From: Pseudanabaena galeata CCNP1313
Lineage (GTDB): Bacteria > Cyanobacteriota > Cyanobacteriia > Pseudanabaenales > Pseudanabaenaceae
Assembly: GCF_029910235.1 (NCBI RefSeq)
Contig: NZ_CP112874.1
Location: 1,054,001 to 1,118,000, forward strand
Direction: 5' to 3'
DNA length: 64,000 bases
Numbering within the stretch: position 1 is the first letter of the stretch; each line of letters begins with the position of its first letter. The notes beneath the pieces were generated by a model. The model did no database searches, was not told where the DNA came from, and worked only from the letters and a program-made list of their open reading frames with translations. The position numbers and the translations under genes were made by a program. Shown one piece after another: positions 6,954 through 16,294 of the stretch.

Positions 6954-9389
6954 TTATTTTTTTGCGAGTTCGAGCATTGTCTTCAAGACAGAATCAGGAT
7001 TGAGGCTGATCGAGTCAATGCCTTGCTCGACAAGGAACTTAGCAAACTCAGGATAATCGCTCGGAGCTTGACCACAAATGCCAATCTTGCGATGATTTGC
7101 CTTAGCCTTTTGAATCACCGTGCGAACCATGGACTTAACTGCTTCATTGCGCTCATCGAAAATATGGGCAACAAGGGCAGAATCACGATCTAACCCAAGA
7201 GTCAACTGAGTGAGGTCATTGGAGCCGATGGAGAAGCCATCAAAGACCTGTGAAAACTCATCCGCTAAGATAACGTTACTAGGGATTTCGCACATCACAT
7301 AGACTTCCAAACCATTTTCACCACGCTTCAAGCCATGTTTTTCCATCTCTGCAAGCACCTTTCGACCTTCTTCAGGAGTGCGACAGAAAGGAATCATCGG
7401 AATCACGTTGGTTAAGCCCATGTCATCGCGGACGCGCTTGAGGGCTTGACATTCTAAACCGTAGGCTTCGCGATATTTAGGATCGTAGTAGCGGGATGCG
7501 CCACGCCATCCGATCATCGGGTTTTCTTCGGTGGGTTCAAAGGCGCGACCACCGAGCAGATTAGCGTACTCATTGCTCTTGAAGTCAGACATCCGCACGA
7601 CAACGGGCTTGGGATAAAATGCAGCGGCGATCGTGCCGATACCATGCGCCAGCTTATCTACAAAGAAATCAGCCTTGTTTTCATAGCGTGCTGTCAGTTG
7701 CGAGATTTCCCATTTTGCGGCTTTGTCTTCGAGGGTGTCGAAGTTCATCAGGGCGAGAGGATGCGCTTTGATGTGGTTGGCAATGATAAATTCCATACGC
7801 GCTAAGCCAACGCCATCGCAGGGAATGGAAGATAATCCAAATGCTTCTTCGGGGTTGCCCACGTTCATCAAGATTTTGGTGGAGAGTTTGGGTAAATTAT
7901 CAAGGGAAGTTTCGATTATTTCAAAGGAAACTAGCCCTGAATAGACTTTACCTTCTTCTCCTTCAGCACAGGAGATGGTGACTTCTTGTCCAGTTTTGAT
8001 CAAGCCTGTAGCATTTCCGCAGCCAACGATCGCAGGAATACCCATCTCTCTTGCAATGATCGCCGCGTGGCAGGTGCGTCCACCTTGATTGGTGACGATC
8101 GCACTAGCCTTCTTCATGATTGGTTCCCAGTCTGGGTCAGTCTTATTGGTGACTAGCACTTGCCCTGCTTGGAAATCATCAATATTGTGAACTTCTAGAA
8201 TCACATTGGCGCTACCTTGACCGATCATTTCGCCTACAGCACGACCTGTAATCAAGATTTCACTAGAGCCATTTAGTTTGTAGTTCTTGAGAATGTTGCC
8301 TGACTTTTGCGACTGAACGGTTTCGGGACGGGCTTGAACGATAAACAATTCGCCAGTTTTACCATCCTTAGCCCATTCAATGTCCATCGGTGATAGTTTA
8401 CCGCGTACTTCTGAATAGTGATCTTCAATAATGCAAGCCCATTCTGCGAGTTTGAGAATTTCGTCATCGGTAATTGCAAACTTGACTCGTTCGGAAACGG
8501 GGACAGGAATATTCTTGGTCAGCTTACCGCCGCCAATGTCATAGACCATCTTGATTTCCTTTGTCCCGAGACGTTTTTCGAGAATAGGACGGAAGCCTTG
8601 TTTGAGAGTTGGTTTGAAAACAAAATACTCATCGGGATTGACTGCACCCTGCACCACGTTCTCACCCAAACCATAAGCTGCCGTGATTAACGCTGCATTT
8701 TTGAAGCCTGTCTCGGTGTCGATGGAGAACATTACTCCAGAGGAGGCGAGGTCAGAACGTACCATCTTTTGTACGCCGACGGAGAGCGCGATATCGAAAT
8801 GATCGAAGCCGTTGATGGTGCGGTAGGAAATGGCGCGATCAGTGAATAGTGAGGCAAAGCAGCGATGGCAAGCATCGACAACTTCATTCGCACCATAAAC
8901 ATTGAGATAGGTTTCCTGTTGTCCCGCGAAACTGGCATCAGGCAAGTCTTCGGCGGTAGCACTGGAACGGACAGCCACATCAGTATCTTCTTCTGAACCG
9001 TAGAGACTGCATAGTTTTTTGTAGGACATGGCGATCGCCATTTGCAGATCGTCAGGAAATGGCGTGCTGAGCATCAAGGCTCTTGCCATTCGACCGCGAT
9101 CGCGCAGGTTATTCATGTCCTCAATATTGAGACCGACGAAGAGTTCGCGCAGTTTTGCTTCTAATCCAGCCTTCTCAATAAAATAACGGAATGCATAGGC
9201 TGTAGTCGCAAATCCATTAGGAACATTTACTCCTTTAGGTTGTAGTAGCTGAATCATCTCTCCCAACGAAGCATTTTTTCCACCCACAAGGGGAATGTCA
9301 GCAATTCCCACTTCTTCAAACCAAAGTATTAAAGCCTGCTCTTTAGGAACATTTCTAGATGTTTCCGAGGCAAAAATTGAGCTAGTCAT
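6954..9389 (-). CDS. ppsA: Phosphoenolpyruvate synthase (pyruvate, water dikinase)
   Basis: The 811-residue protein has the full three-domain layout. The N-terminal ATP-grasp part contains LVGGKNASLGEM (34-45) and RSSATAEDLPDASFAGQQE (141-159). The swivelling phosphohistidine domain has GGRTCHAAIIAREMG with catalytic His441. The C-terminal PEP-binding barrel ends with GICGQAPSDYPEFA. The enzyme makes phosphoenolpyruvate from pyruvate, ATP and water for gluconeogenic flux. It is monocistronic, with mutM over 240 bases upstream on the same strand. The 245-base leader 9390-9634 is AT-rich and shows no clear feature. Confidence 0.95.
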   Translation of the reverse strand: MTSSIFASETSRNVPKEQALILWFEEVGIADIPLVGGKNASLGEMIQLLQPKGVNVPNGFATTAYAFRYFIEKAGLEAKLRELFVGLNIEDMNNLRDRGRMARALMLSTPFPDDLQMAIAMSYKKLCSLYGSEEDTDVAVRSSATAEDLPDASFAGQQETYLNVYGANEVVDACHRCFASLFTDRAISYRTINGFDHFDIALSVGVQKMVRSDLASSGVMFSIDTETGFKNAALITAAYGLGENVVQGAVNPDEYFVFKPTLKQGFRPILEKRLGTKEIKMVYDIGGGKLTKNIPVPVSERVKFAITDDEILKLAEWACIIEDHYSEVRGKLSPMDIEWAKDGKTGELFIVQARPETVQSQKSGNILKNYKLNGSSEILITGRAVGEMIGQGSANVILEVHNIDDFQAGQVLVTNKTDPDWEPIMKKASAIVTNQGGRTCHAAIIAREMGIPAIVGCGNATGLIKTGQEVTISCAEGEEGKVYSGLVSFEIIETSLDNLPKLSTKILMNVGNPEEAFGLSSIPCDGVGLARMEFIIANHIKAHPLALMNFDTLEDKAAKWEISQLTARYENKADFFVDKLAHGIGTIAAAFYPKPVVVRMSDFKSNEYANLLGGRAFEPTEENPMIGWRGASRYYDPKYREAYGLECQALKRVRDDMGLTNVIPMIPFCRTPEEGRKVLAEMEKHGLKRGENGLEVYVMCEIPSNVILADEFSQVFDGFSIGSNDLTQLTLGLDRDSALVAHIFDERNEAVKSMVRTVIQKAKANHRKIGICGQAPSDYPEFAKFLVEQGIDSISLNPDSVLKTMLELAKK

Positions 9390-9634
9390 GATGATTTAAC
9401 TCCCTAACCAAATTAACGATTAGATCAGTGCATGGATCGTATTTGAAACCTTAAATCTTAATCAATATAATTTCGATAATTTATCGAAGCATAAGTTTTG
9501 CTGTCAAAGCTTTATATTTGGTATAGACAACTTATTGAAAGCCTTGATACTTCATAATTATAGCGACTATGAAAGCACTATATTTGTAAGGCATTACATT
9601 TATTCACTAAGCTTCGCAAAGATTGACATTCTCG

Positions 9635-10504
9635 CTATAAGCTCTGACATTGGGTGCAAAAGTGTGTCGATCGCCCTCCCAGCTTGATCCGTGAAATTAC
9701 TGTGCCACAGATATTACAAGGCTGTCCAGTACGTCGAAACACCCAAGCCGTATCAATATAGTTTCCCTTTAAACCTGCTACATTTTGAAAAGAACTAAAA
9801 GTTGTTCCACCCTTGGCAATGCCGTCGCTAAGAGAACGAATAATTCCTTGATGTAAAGCTTTGACCTGTTCTGAATTTAGAGAATTTGCTGCTTTTTGAG
9901 GATGGATTTTACCAAGAAATAACGATTCATCAGCATAGATATTTCCAATCCCAGCAACGATTTCTTGATCAAGTAACACCGTTTTAATTGGGCGACCACT
10001 ACGACTTAGCTTTACCCCCAAATGCTCTGGTGTAAACTCAATATCAAAAGGTTCCAAACCTAACTTTTGCAAACCTGTAATAATCGATTCTGTAGCTGTA
10101 TTCGATGGAACCCCCCAAAGTTTGCCAAAAGTCCTCTGATCGTCAAACCGTAACTCCTTCAATCCCCTGTTTTTTCCCTTTTTCCTTTTTCCTTTTTCCT
10201 TTAAAAACAATCTCACCCTTGTATGTTTACCCACAGCCGTATCGCGATCGCACCAAAGCAAGCTCCCCGTCATCCGTAAATGCACCCCTAATTGATGTCC
10301 CTGTGAAAGTTGTGCGATTAAATATTTCCCTCGGCGCTGCCACTCGATAAACTCTGCCCCAATCAAAGCATCTAAAAAAGCCTGTGGCTGATCAGGATAG
10401 GCGATCGCACGGGGCAGCAATACCTCACCGCCTTCAATCAGCCAGCCTAGTGTATTTTCATTTAAACCGATACGGACTGTCTCAACTTCTGGTAATTCGG
10501 GCAT
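9635..10504 (-). CDS. mutM: Formamidopyrimidine-DNA glycosylase (Fpg/MutM)
   Basis: The start at 10504 gives the required N-terminus PELPEVE after Met removal, with Pro2 as the catalytic nucleophile. The 289-residue protein has the Fpg N-terminal domain, the helix-two-turn-helix segment with a KTVLLDQEIVAGIGNIYADE motif (read in parts), and a C-terminal zinc finger (CNIC...CTQC). It removes 8-oxoguanine and other oxidised bases, which matters in a photosynthetic cell. A lysine-rich stretch, KEKGKRKKGKNRG, near residue 117 is encoded by CCTTTTT heptamers at 10177-10202. A second heptamer tract (AGTAAAA) lies just upstream of the start. Both are unusual for this gene. Confidence 0.92.
   Translation of the reverse strand: MPELPEVETVRIGLNENTLGWLIEGGEVLLPRAIAYPDQPQAFLDALIGAEFIEWQRRGKYLIAQLSQGHQLGVHLRMTGSLLWCDRDTAVGKHTRVRLFLKEKGKRKKGKNRGLKELRFDDQRTFGKLWGVPSNTATESIITGLQKLGLEPFDIEFTPEHLGVKLSRSGRPIKTVLLDQEIVAGIGNIYADESLFLGKIHPQKAANSLNSEQVKALHQGIIRSLSDGIAKGGTTFSSFQNVAGLKGNYIDTAWVFRRTGQPCNICGTVISRIKLGGRSTHFCTQCQSL
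10177..10202. repeat. CCTTTTT heptanucleotide repeat inside mutM
   Basis: Three full CCTTTTT units and a partial fourth lie in the coding sequence. Heptamer short tandem repeats are a known class in cyanobacteria. Since seven is not a multiple of three, gain or loss of one unit would shift the mutM frame. Confidence 0.85.
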
Positions 10505-10510
10505 TTGGCA

Positions 10511-10531
10511 AGTAAAAAGTAAAAAGTAAAA
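10511..10531. repeat. AGTAAAA heptanucleotide repeat in the mutM leader
   Basis: Three tandem AGTAAAA units end seven bases before the mutM start codon, where a ribosome binding site would be expected. No Shine-Dalgarno sequence is visible, so unit number could alter translation. Confidence 0.8.
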
Positions 10532-10549
10532 AATAGTTTTCAGATCCAT

Positions 10550-10588
10550 AAAAAGAAGAAGGGGCGCAAAGCGTCCCTTCTTCTTTTT
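10550..10588. terminator. Hairpin between psaE and mutM
   Basis: AAAAAGAAGAAGGGGCGC pairs with the opposite arm around AAA, with one mismatch, and ends in five T residues on either strand. It lies just past the psaE stop and probably ends that transcript. Confidence 0.65.
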
Positions 10589-10608
10589 GGGTTTTGAGTT
10601 AGAAGAAT

Positions 10609-10800
10609 CTAGGCGACTTCTTCGACTTCATCGATCGCAAAGTTGTTAGTTGCGATATTGGAGTAGTTTACGCTGTCGAAACGAACGATCACTGGGTAAA
10701 TGATGCCGCTCTTATCAACGGAAGCCACAGTACCGACTTCGCGATACCAGTAAGACTCTTTACGCAAAATGCGAACCTTAGAACCACGTGCAACTGCCAT
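10609..10800 (-). CDS. psaE: Photosystem I reaction centre subunit IV (PsaE)
   Basis: The 63-residue sequence matches PsaE over its whole length: [19 protein letters not shown] at the start, then [10 protein letters not shown] and [11 protein letters not shown]. PsaE is a small SH3-like barrel on the cytoplasmic face of photosystem I that helps dock ferredoxin and supports cyclic electron flow. An AAGGAT Shine-Dalgarno-like sequence lies before the ATG. It is monocistronic, bounded by a hairpin at 10550-10588. The upstream region 10801-10920 contains a short GC-rich inverted repeat (GAGGCG/CGCCTC). Confidence 0.97.
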   Translation of the reverse strand: MAVARGSKVRILRKESYWYREVGTVASVDKSGIIYPVIVRFDSVNYSNIATNNFAIDEVEEVA

Positions 10801-10923
10801 AGTTTTATCCTTATTCCTAAAGACTGTAATGTGAAAAATAAAATGATTACAGATATCTCCTCTAGGTTACTGCGAGGCGCTCGCCTCTGTCTATTTCTAG
10901 CTCGTTAAGTTTTATTTAGCAAA

Positions 10924-11433
10924 TTAACGCACGACCACAGGTGTACCCACAGAAGCCCATCGGTAAAGCCAAGCCGCATGATCAGGCGCAACATTCGTAC
11001 AGCCACGACTGATCGGAATCCCAAAGCTACGATGCCAATATGCCCCATGAATAGCATAATGTCCACTGTAGTACATCACATGGGGAACATCAGGTATGTT
11101 GTAGTCTTCGCCTTGCATTCTCGCTGTAGGGTATTTAGTTTGAACGTTAAAAATACCTTTAGGGGTAGGTGTAGCACTTTTGCCAGTAGATACAACTACT
11201 GCATAAACGAGTCGATTGCCTTGCCATGCTAATAGGCGCTGACTACGCAGGCGAATTTCAATCCAGCGTTGCCCTGAGCGCCTTAGACGTTCAATGTCTT
11301 GATCGCGGACAGAGCGCGATGATGTTTGCGCGATCGCCACATCTAAATTAATTAAGTTAATCCAACCACCAGATCCCAACAGAAATAAAGTGGTTACTAG
11401 GACACTGGATAGAGTTTGCCAATACTTAAACAT
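10924..11433 (-). CDS. L,D-transpeptidase (YkuD family), exported
   Basis: The start at 11433 gives a normal signal peptide (MFKYWQTLSSVLVTTLFLLG). The mature protein is a single YkuD domain with the catalytic motif HGAYWHRSFGIPISRGCTN, in which Cys145 is the nucleophile. Such enzymes form 3-3 peptidoglycan cross-links or attach proteins to peptidoglycan. The protein has 169 residues and no LysM or peptidoglycan-binding domain. The longer frame from 11502 places 23 polar residues before the signal and is unlikely. Confidence 0.88.
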   Translation of the reverse strand: MFKYWQTLSSVLVTTLFLLGSGGWINLINLDVAIAQTSSRSVRDQDIERLRRSGQRWIEIRLRSQRLLAWQGNRLVYAVVVSTGKSATPTPKGIFNVQTKYPTARMQGEDYNIPDVPHVMYYSGHYAIHGAYWHRSFGIPISRGCTNVAPDHAAWLYRWASVGTPVVVR

Positions 11434-11550
11434 TTTGATTGCAAGTTGATTGCAAGGTTGCTTATCAGCAATTATGCCCAAAATTTGAGTTAAATATACC
11501 AAAATACGTTATTTGTATCTGCCATCTATCTCCTATAGCAATCCTAACCA

Positions 11551-12555
11551 AACGTCAGTTCGACGGAGTAGACAAAAGCAAAAGAAAAGCTGAGACTAGG
11601 TTTGACAAACTAAAAGCCTCAGCAATATGAACAGTATCGTATCGCACTTGGATATCACGCGAATCTTCTGTGAAGTGGATGATTTTTGCCAAAGCTTTGA
11701 AAAACACTGGCAAGAGCAACCAATGTTGCCATCAATGCAGGGAGAAAGGAAAAGTCGCTCAAGAATGAGGTTGAGTGAAGTGATGACCATCGCGATCGCC
11801 TTTCATGGGTCAGGATACAAGACCTTCAAAGACTTCTATACCCTAACTGTAATACCGTTTTGGCGGAAAGCATTTCCCCACTTGGTAAGCTACACCCGCT
11901 TTGTCGAGCTAATGCCTTGGACAATGATGTTGTTATGTTGCTTTCTGCATACCCGCAAAGGCGAAGTGACAGGAATATCATTCATCGACTCCACACCGAT
12001 CAATGTCTGTGTACCATGCCGTGCCCATGCCCATAAAGTATTCAAAGGTATGGTCAATTGGGGCAAAAACTCAGTGGGATGGCACTTTGGCTTCAAGCTA
12101 CATTTGATTATCAATGACAAAGGGGAATTGCTTGCCTTCAAGCTCACACCAGCCAATATTGATGACCGACAACCTGTGCCTGAGATGGCTCAAGACCTCT
12201 TTGGTCAATTGTTTGGTGACCGTGGTTATATCTCCCAAAAGTTGTTTGAGAAGCTCTATGAACAAGGTTTACAACTGATTACTAAGCGCAAGAAAAATAT
12301 GAAAAACTGTTTGGTCAAGTTGATTGATAAGATTTTGCTGCGTAAGCGCGCAATTATTGAGTCCGTCAATGACCAACTCAAAAACATTTCTCAGATTGAG
12401 CATTCAAGACATCGCAGTTTTTTTAATTTTCTTGTCAACCTTTTAGCTGGGTTGGTTGCTTATACATATCGAGAGACTAAACCTGCTTTAGATCTTCTCT
12501 TCAAAGGCTTGCCTGCTCTTCCTCCTGCCATCTTTTAGTGCGTCGAACTCACGTT
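11551..12555 (+). mobile_element. IS982-type insertion sequence
   Basis: The element is 1,005 bp with terminal repeats AACGTCAGTTCGACG (left) and CGTCGAACTCACGTT (right), 14 of 15 matching when inverted. It contains one transposase gene with an intact reading frame. The flanks AACCA and AAATT do not form a direct repeat, so this copy may have recombined since insertion. Its ends are the same as those of the 113-base MITEs in this window. Confidence 0.9.
11627..12538 (+). CDS. IS982 family transposase
   Basis: The 303-residue protein matches the IS982 DDE transposases: an N-terminal helical segment, then GISFIDSTPINVC with the first catalytic Asp, FGFKLHLIINDKGELLAF, and FGDRGYISQKLFEKL with the second Asp. 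The final acidic residue is probably in the segment RAIIESVNDQLKNISQIEHSRHRS. The gene is uninterrupted and could be active. Ends matching the non-coding MITEs suggest that this protein, or a relative elsewhere in the genome, moves them. Confidence 0.9.
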   Translation: MNSIVSHLDITRIFCEVDDFCQSFEKHWQEQPMLPSMQGERKSRSRMRLSEVMTIAIAFHGSGYKTFKDFYTLTVIPFWRKAFPHLVSYTRFVELMPWTMMLLCCFLHTRKGEVTGISFIDSTPINVCVPCRAHAHKVFKGMVNWGKNSVGWHFGFKLHLIINDKGELLAFKLTPANIDDRQPVPEMAQDLFGQLFGDRGYISQKLFEKLYEQGLQLITKRKKNMKNCLVKLIDKILLRKRAIIESVNDQLKNISQIEHSRHRSFFNFLVNLLAGLVAYTYRETKPALDLLFKGLPALPPAIF

Positions 12556-12651
12556 AAATTACTATTGGGATTAAAGATATAGTTGCAAAAATCTGATACA
12601 TTTGGCTTAATCTGAAAAATATTTTTAGGATCAGCGTCTGAGGTTGATGCC

Positions 12652-13500
12652 ATGACTCAAAATCCACTAGTTGAACAAGCCAAACAAGGTAACGTTAATG
12701 CGATCGCCTCGCTCATGAATCGATTGCTTAAGTCTCAAGCAATGTTGGCAAACGTTGAGCGTGATGGCGATCGCTTAGAAATTTTGATTGAGTCGGATTT
12801 GCGATCGCTAGACGATGAGATGCGAATTCCTAATCGGCAAGTGCTAGTGGGAATGCTCAAAAAATGGTTCATCACCCTTGAAGTAAAAACAGTTTCTCGG
12901 ATCACCGTGTCTTGGCAACAAACAGGATTTGATGAACCTGCATGGACAGAGGAAATTTACTTAGTTGAGCAGGAATCTCTGAATATTAGGGAAAATGGCG
13001 GAATCACTGAGACTAAACAAAGTCCTAGAATACCTCCTTTACCAGTATTCCCACCCAAATCTATGCTAGAGCGAAATGATCCCAGCGATCGCGCCAATAG
13101 AGAAACAAATTCCGTAGCATCTAGTCCCGATCTAGATGAAATGTTTGGAGAAACTAGTGTTCCCAAACAATTGCCAAATCTTAGTTCCACTAACTATCCC
13201 AATTCTGATTTAGATAATACGCGAACCTCTCAAGATTCAGAGTTACTATTTCTTTCTGATATCCCTGTAATTCCTGACTCCGAAGAAATCAGAGGTTCTC
13301 AAACTGAGGAGCAAACCTTCGCAAATAAAATTTCTTGGCAAGCTTTAATTAAAACCCCAATTTTTGCAATCCAATTTGCTCAATATTTAGTTGTTTGTGT
13401 GATTATTATTGCCACCTTGAGAGGAATTCATGCAGTCTTTGGCGGTAGCAAGGCTCCTAAAACTACATCTATGACACCCCAATTGGTGCATTATAGGTAG
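12652..13500 (+). CDS. Membrane-anchored hypothetical protein
   Basis: I do not recognise a named family. The N-terminal 100 residues are folded-looking (NAIASLMNRLLKSQAMLANVERDG, then IPNRQVLVGMLKKWF). They are followed by a low-complexity linker rich in S, P, D and N, and a single membrane segment near residues 238-258 (YLVVCVIIIATLRGI). The tail is short and basic. This suggests a cytosolic N-terminal domain tethered to a membrane. A purine-rich sequence and ATG at 12652 give a plausible start. It follows the IS982-type element and precedes a repeat. Confidence 0.6.
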   Translation: MTQNPLVEQAKQGNVNAIASLMNRLLKSQAMLANVERDGDRLEILIESDLRSLDDEMRIPNRQVLVGMLKKWFITLEVKTVSRITVSWQQTGFDEPAWTEEIYLVEQESLNIRENGGITETKQSPRIPPLPVFPPKSMLERNDPSDRANRETNSVASSPDLDEMFGETSVPKQLPNLSSTNYPNSDLDNTRTSQDSELLFLSDIPVIPDSEEIRGSQTEEQTFANKISWQALIKTPIFAIQFAQYLVVCVIIIATLRGIHAVFGGSKAPKTTSMTPQLVHYR

Positions 13501-13645
13501 GACTTACGCACACCAAGAACTCAAGTTCTTGTCTAAAAGCTTAAGTCCACTGAAGTGGACTTAAGAATAATTTCAAGTAAACCCTTTCAACGGGGTTAAT
13601 CTTTGAGCAGCGCACTTGAGCACAGGGCTGCTGCGTAAGCAAATC
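13498..13645. repeat. GACTTACGCA-ended element
   Basis: Begins TAGGACTTACGCA at the stop codon of the preceding gene and ends CTGCGTAAGC, giving inverted ends. Inside are palindromic segments CTTAAGTCCACTGAAGTGGACTTAAG (as two arms) and an AACCC/GGGTT pair. Elements of this look are widespread in cyanobacterial intergenic DNA. Confidence 0.65.
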
Positions 13646-13677
13646 ACCGTCAGAAAGCTTGTTTAGTAGGGATTATT

Positions 13678-14787
13678 GTGTCAACTCAATTCCATGTCTG
13701 TATTACTTTAGGAACTCGTCCAGAAGCAATTAAACTTGCCCCGATCATTCATCTATTTAGAAATAATCCTCAGTTTCAAACTTCAGTGATTCTAACTGGA
13801 CAACATCGGGAAATGGTGGAACAAGTAATGCAATTGTTTGAACTCAAAGCAGATTATGATTTGGATATCATGCAGCCGAAGCAAACGCTTACCCAGATTA
13901 CTTGCAATAGTTTGATCGGTTTAGAGAAGTTATACAAAGAAATTCAGCCAAATATTGTTTTAGTTCAAGGTGATACGACCACCGCCTTTGCTGCCGCTTT
14001 AGCCGCTTTTTACCAGCAAGTTCCTGTAGGTCATGTAGAAGCTGGACTCCGCACCGACAATCTATTTAATCCATTTCCTGAAGAAGCCAATCGTCGCTTA
14101 GTGTCGCAAATCGCTCAGCTTCATTTTGCCCCTACTTCAGCCTCAGTGGAGAATCTCAAAGTTTCTGGTGTCAAAACAGGCATTCACAATACAGGCAATA
14201 CCGTAATTGATGCGCTGTTATACGTTTCAGAGCGATCGCCAAACTGTGAGATTAAAGGCTTAGATTGGAAGGCTCATCGCGTCATCTTAGCAACCGTTCA
14301 TCGTCGGGAGAATTGGGGAGAACCCTTAGCCCAAATCATCCAAGCATGGTTACAGATCTTGGCGGATTTCCCTGATGTGGCTCTGGTGTTGCCGATGCAT
14401 CTCAATCCTGTAGTAAGAGAACCTTTAATTGCGAAATTGGGCAATCATCCGCGCATTTTCTTAGTTGAGCCTCTGGACTATGAACAATTAGTTGGGGCTA
14501 TGCAGCGCTGTTATTTGATCATGAGTGACTCAGGCGGCTTGCAAGAAGAAGCGCCCAGTCTCGGTAAACCTGTTTTAGTATTACGCTCTACCACTGAGCG
14601 TCCAGAGGCGGTTGCCGCAGGTACAAGCAAACTAGTCGGGACTGAAACTGCGGATATTGTGGCGGCAGCTTCCCAATTACTAGGCGATCGCCGTGCTTAT
14701 GAGCAAATGGCAAATATTGCTAATCCCTTTGGCGATGGCAAATCCAGTCAGCGTATCCTAGATATAGTCCATTCATTTTTAAGCTAA
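13678..14787 (+). CDS. wecB: UDP-N-acetylglucosamine 2-epimerase (non-hydrolysing)
   Basis: The 369-residue protein has the family motifs GTRPEAIKLAPI at the start, GHVEAGLRT, HRRENWG and SDSGGLQEEAPSLGKP. It interconverts UDP-GlcNAc and UDP-ManNAc in the cytosol to supply surface polysaccharides. The start is GTG at 13678; no upstream ATG is in frame. The TAA stop codon overlaps the left end of a repeat element (14785). No other polysaccharide genes are adjacent. Confidence 0.93.
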   Translation: MSTQFHVCITLGTRPEAIKLAPIIHLFRNNPQFQTSVILTGQHREMVEQVMQLFELKADYDLDIMQPKQTLTQITCNSLIGLEKLYKEIQPNIVLVQGDTTTAFAAALAAFYQQVPVGHVEAGLRTDNLFNPFPEEANRRLVSQIAQLHFAPTSASVENLKVSGVKTGIHNTGNTVIDALLYVSERSPNCEIKGLDWKAHRVILATVHRRENWGEPLAQIIQAWLQILADFPDVALVLPMHLNPVVREPLIAKLGNHPRIFLVEPLDYEQLVGAMQRCYLIMSDSGGLQEEAPSLGKPVLVLRSTTERPEAVAAGTSKLVGTETADIVAAASQLLGDRRAYEQMANIANPFGDGKSSQRILDIVHSFLS

Positions 14788-14921
14788 GTAGGTCATAAAA
14801 GAAACCTGTAAAAGCCCAGATCCCCGACTTTTTTTGTGAATTTGCAAATTACCTTTGGTAGCTTAGAAAAAGTCGGGGATCTTAATCTCTGCTTTTTTAG
14901 TTTTTTATGCCTAGCTAATTA
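14785..14921. repeat. TAAGTAG-ended element, copy 1
   Basis: The left end TAAGTAGGTCAT and right end ATGCCTAGCTAATTA are imperfect inverted repeats. Inside is a stem AGATCCCCGACTTTTT paired with its complement around a loop of about 33 bases. Copies lie at 18688 and 39658. The wecB stop codon is formed by the first three bases. Confidence 0.8.
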
Positions 14922-14938
14922 CCAACAGATCAAATGTT

Positions 14939-16294
14939 ATGAAACTTTCTAGACGTAAGATCCTAACTAGTTTTGGCATAGCAGCAAGTACACTCTTGCT
15001 GAGTAACTGTACGTCACGACCTATATCTAACCAACCCTTTCAGATTAAAACTGATACCAAGGTGTCGGATAGCCCTGAAGTACCATCGGTACGACTTGGT
15101 ATTATTCCATCCATCGAAATCGCTCCTCTTTTAGTTGCCAAGAACAAAAAACTATTCGCTAAATATGGCATGACTAATGTGGAACTGGTTCCATTTCAAT
15201 CGTGGAAAAGTATCTGCGATCGCACGGAAATAGGCACTAAGTTTGGCACAAATAATCAGGGTATTGATGGTGGACATTTTTATAGTCCTTTGCCAGAACT
15301 ATTGAATGAGGGCTTGATTAATCGACATACAAGTAAAACTGCTATGTATGTGTTGATGCGTCTGCATACGCATGGCGGCTATATTGTTGTGTCTAAAAGA
15401 CTTAAGCCCTTTGGCATTCAACTGAAACGAGCAACCTTTTCGCCTTGGCAAGATATTGCCAAATTGTTTGGGAAACCAATGAATGGAGCGATCGCAGAAC
15501 TTGGTAGTAATTATGATCTATGGCTCAGATATTGGCTAGACTCAATGGATGTGATTCCTCAAAAGAGTATCGATATTCTGGAGATTCCATTTGATCAGAT
15601 CATTCCCCAAGTAAAACAGAATAGAGCTGATCTACTTTGTTTAGATAGCTGGCATAGTCTGCAATTAATTGAAGCAAATCTAGCTGATCCTGCGATCGCG
15701 ATCGGAGAAATCTGGCGTAATTATCCAGGGGAAATTCTTGCCATACGGGCTGATTGGGTTGATAAATATCCGATCGCTACTCAAGCTCTGATCCAAGCAA
15801 TTATGGAAGCGCAGATCTGGTGTGATGATCCAGCCAATGCCCAAGAATTAGACACGATTTTAGCCTTGAGCTTCAATGATAGCCGCAATCTTATATCGCA
15901 GCCAATTAAGATATTTTCTCAGCTTTTTAAAAATAGTCCTAAACAAAAAATGAGAAGACTAAAAATAGATAACTCTAATCCCATCAAGTATTGGTCAAAT
16001 GATGGGATTTCCGTTTCTTATCCTTACAAAAGTCATGATCTCTGGTTTCTCACTGAATATCGTCGATGGAATAATTTGCCTGCTGATTTTGAGACTAAAG
16101 AAATCATTGATGCCGTAAATCGTGAAGATCTTTGGAAAAATGCAGCTAAGGCGATCGGGGTTCCTGATACGAATATCCCTATTTCAACTTCAAGGGGAAT
16201 AGAAACTTTTTTTGATGGTTTCAAGTTTGATCCTGAACGTCCCATAAAACAGGAAAGAGGGCTTGGAGACCAAGCCCCTACTATCAAAATGTAG
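14939..16294 (+). CDS. NrtA/CmpA-like ABC transporter substrate-binding lipoprotein
   Basis: The 451-residue protein starts with a twin-arginine-type lipoprotein signal: SRRKIL, then a hydrophobic run and the lipobox LLSNC (Cys24). The mature part matches the nitrate/bicarbonate-binding family: VRLGIIPSIEIAPLLVAK, then GIDGGHFYSPLPELLNEG and ETFFDGFKFDP near the end. It would bind nitrate, bicarbonate or a similar small solute outside the membrane. No permease or ATPase gene is beside it, so it is an orphan. The last 13 residues (ERGLGDQAPTIKM) and the stop are encoded by the palindromic repeat at 16259. Confidence 0.85.
   Translation: MKLSRRKILTSFGIAASTLLLSNCTSRPISNQPFQIKTDTKVSDSPEVPSVRLGIIPSIEIAPLLVAKNKKLFAKYGMTNVELVPFQSWKSICDRTEIGTKFGTNNQGIDGGHFYSPLPELLNEGLINRHTSKTAMYVLMRLHTHGGYIVVSKRLKPFGIQLKRATFSPWQDIAKLFGKPMNGAIAELGSNYDLWLRYWLDSMDVIPQKSIDILEIPFDQIIPQVKQNRADLLCLDSWHSLQLIEANLADPAIAIGEIWRNYPGEILAIRADWVDKYPIATQALIQAIMEAQIWCDDPANAQELDTILALSFNDSRNLISQPIKIFSQLFKNSPKQKMRRLKIDNSNPIKYWSNDGISVSYPYKSHDLWFLTEYRRWNNLPADFETKEIIDAVNREDLWKNAAKAIGVPDTNIPISTSRGIETFFDGFKFDPERPIKQERGLGDQAPTIKM

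Noticed and set aside
11551-12555. A target-site duplication for the IS982-type element
   Set aside because: The flanks AACCA and AAATT do not match, unlike those of MITE copies B and C.
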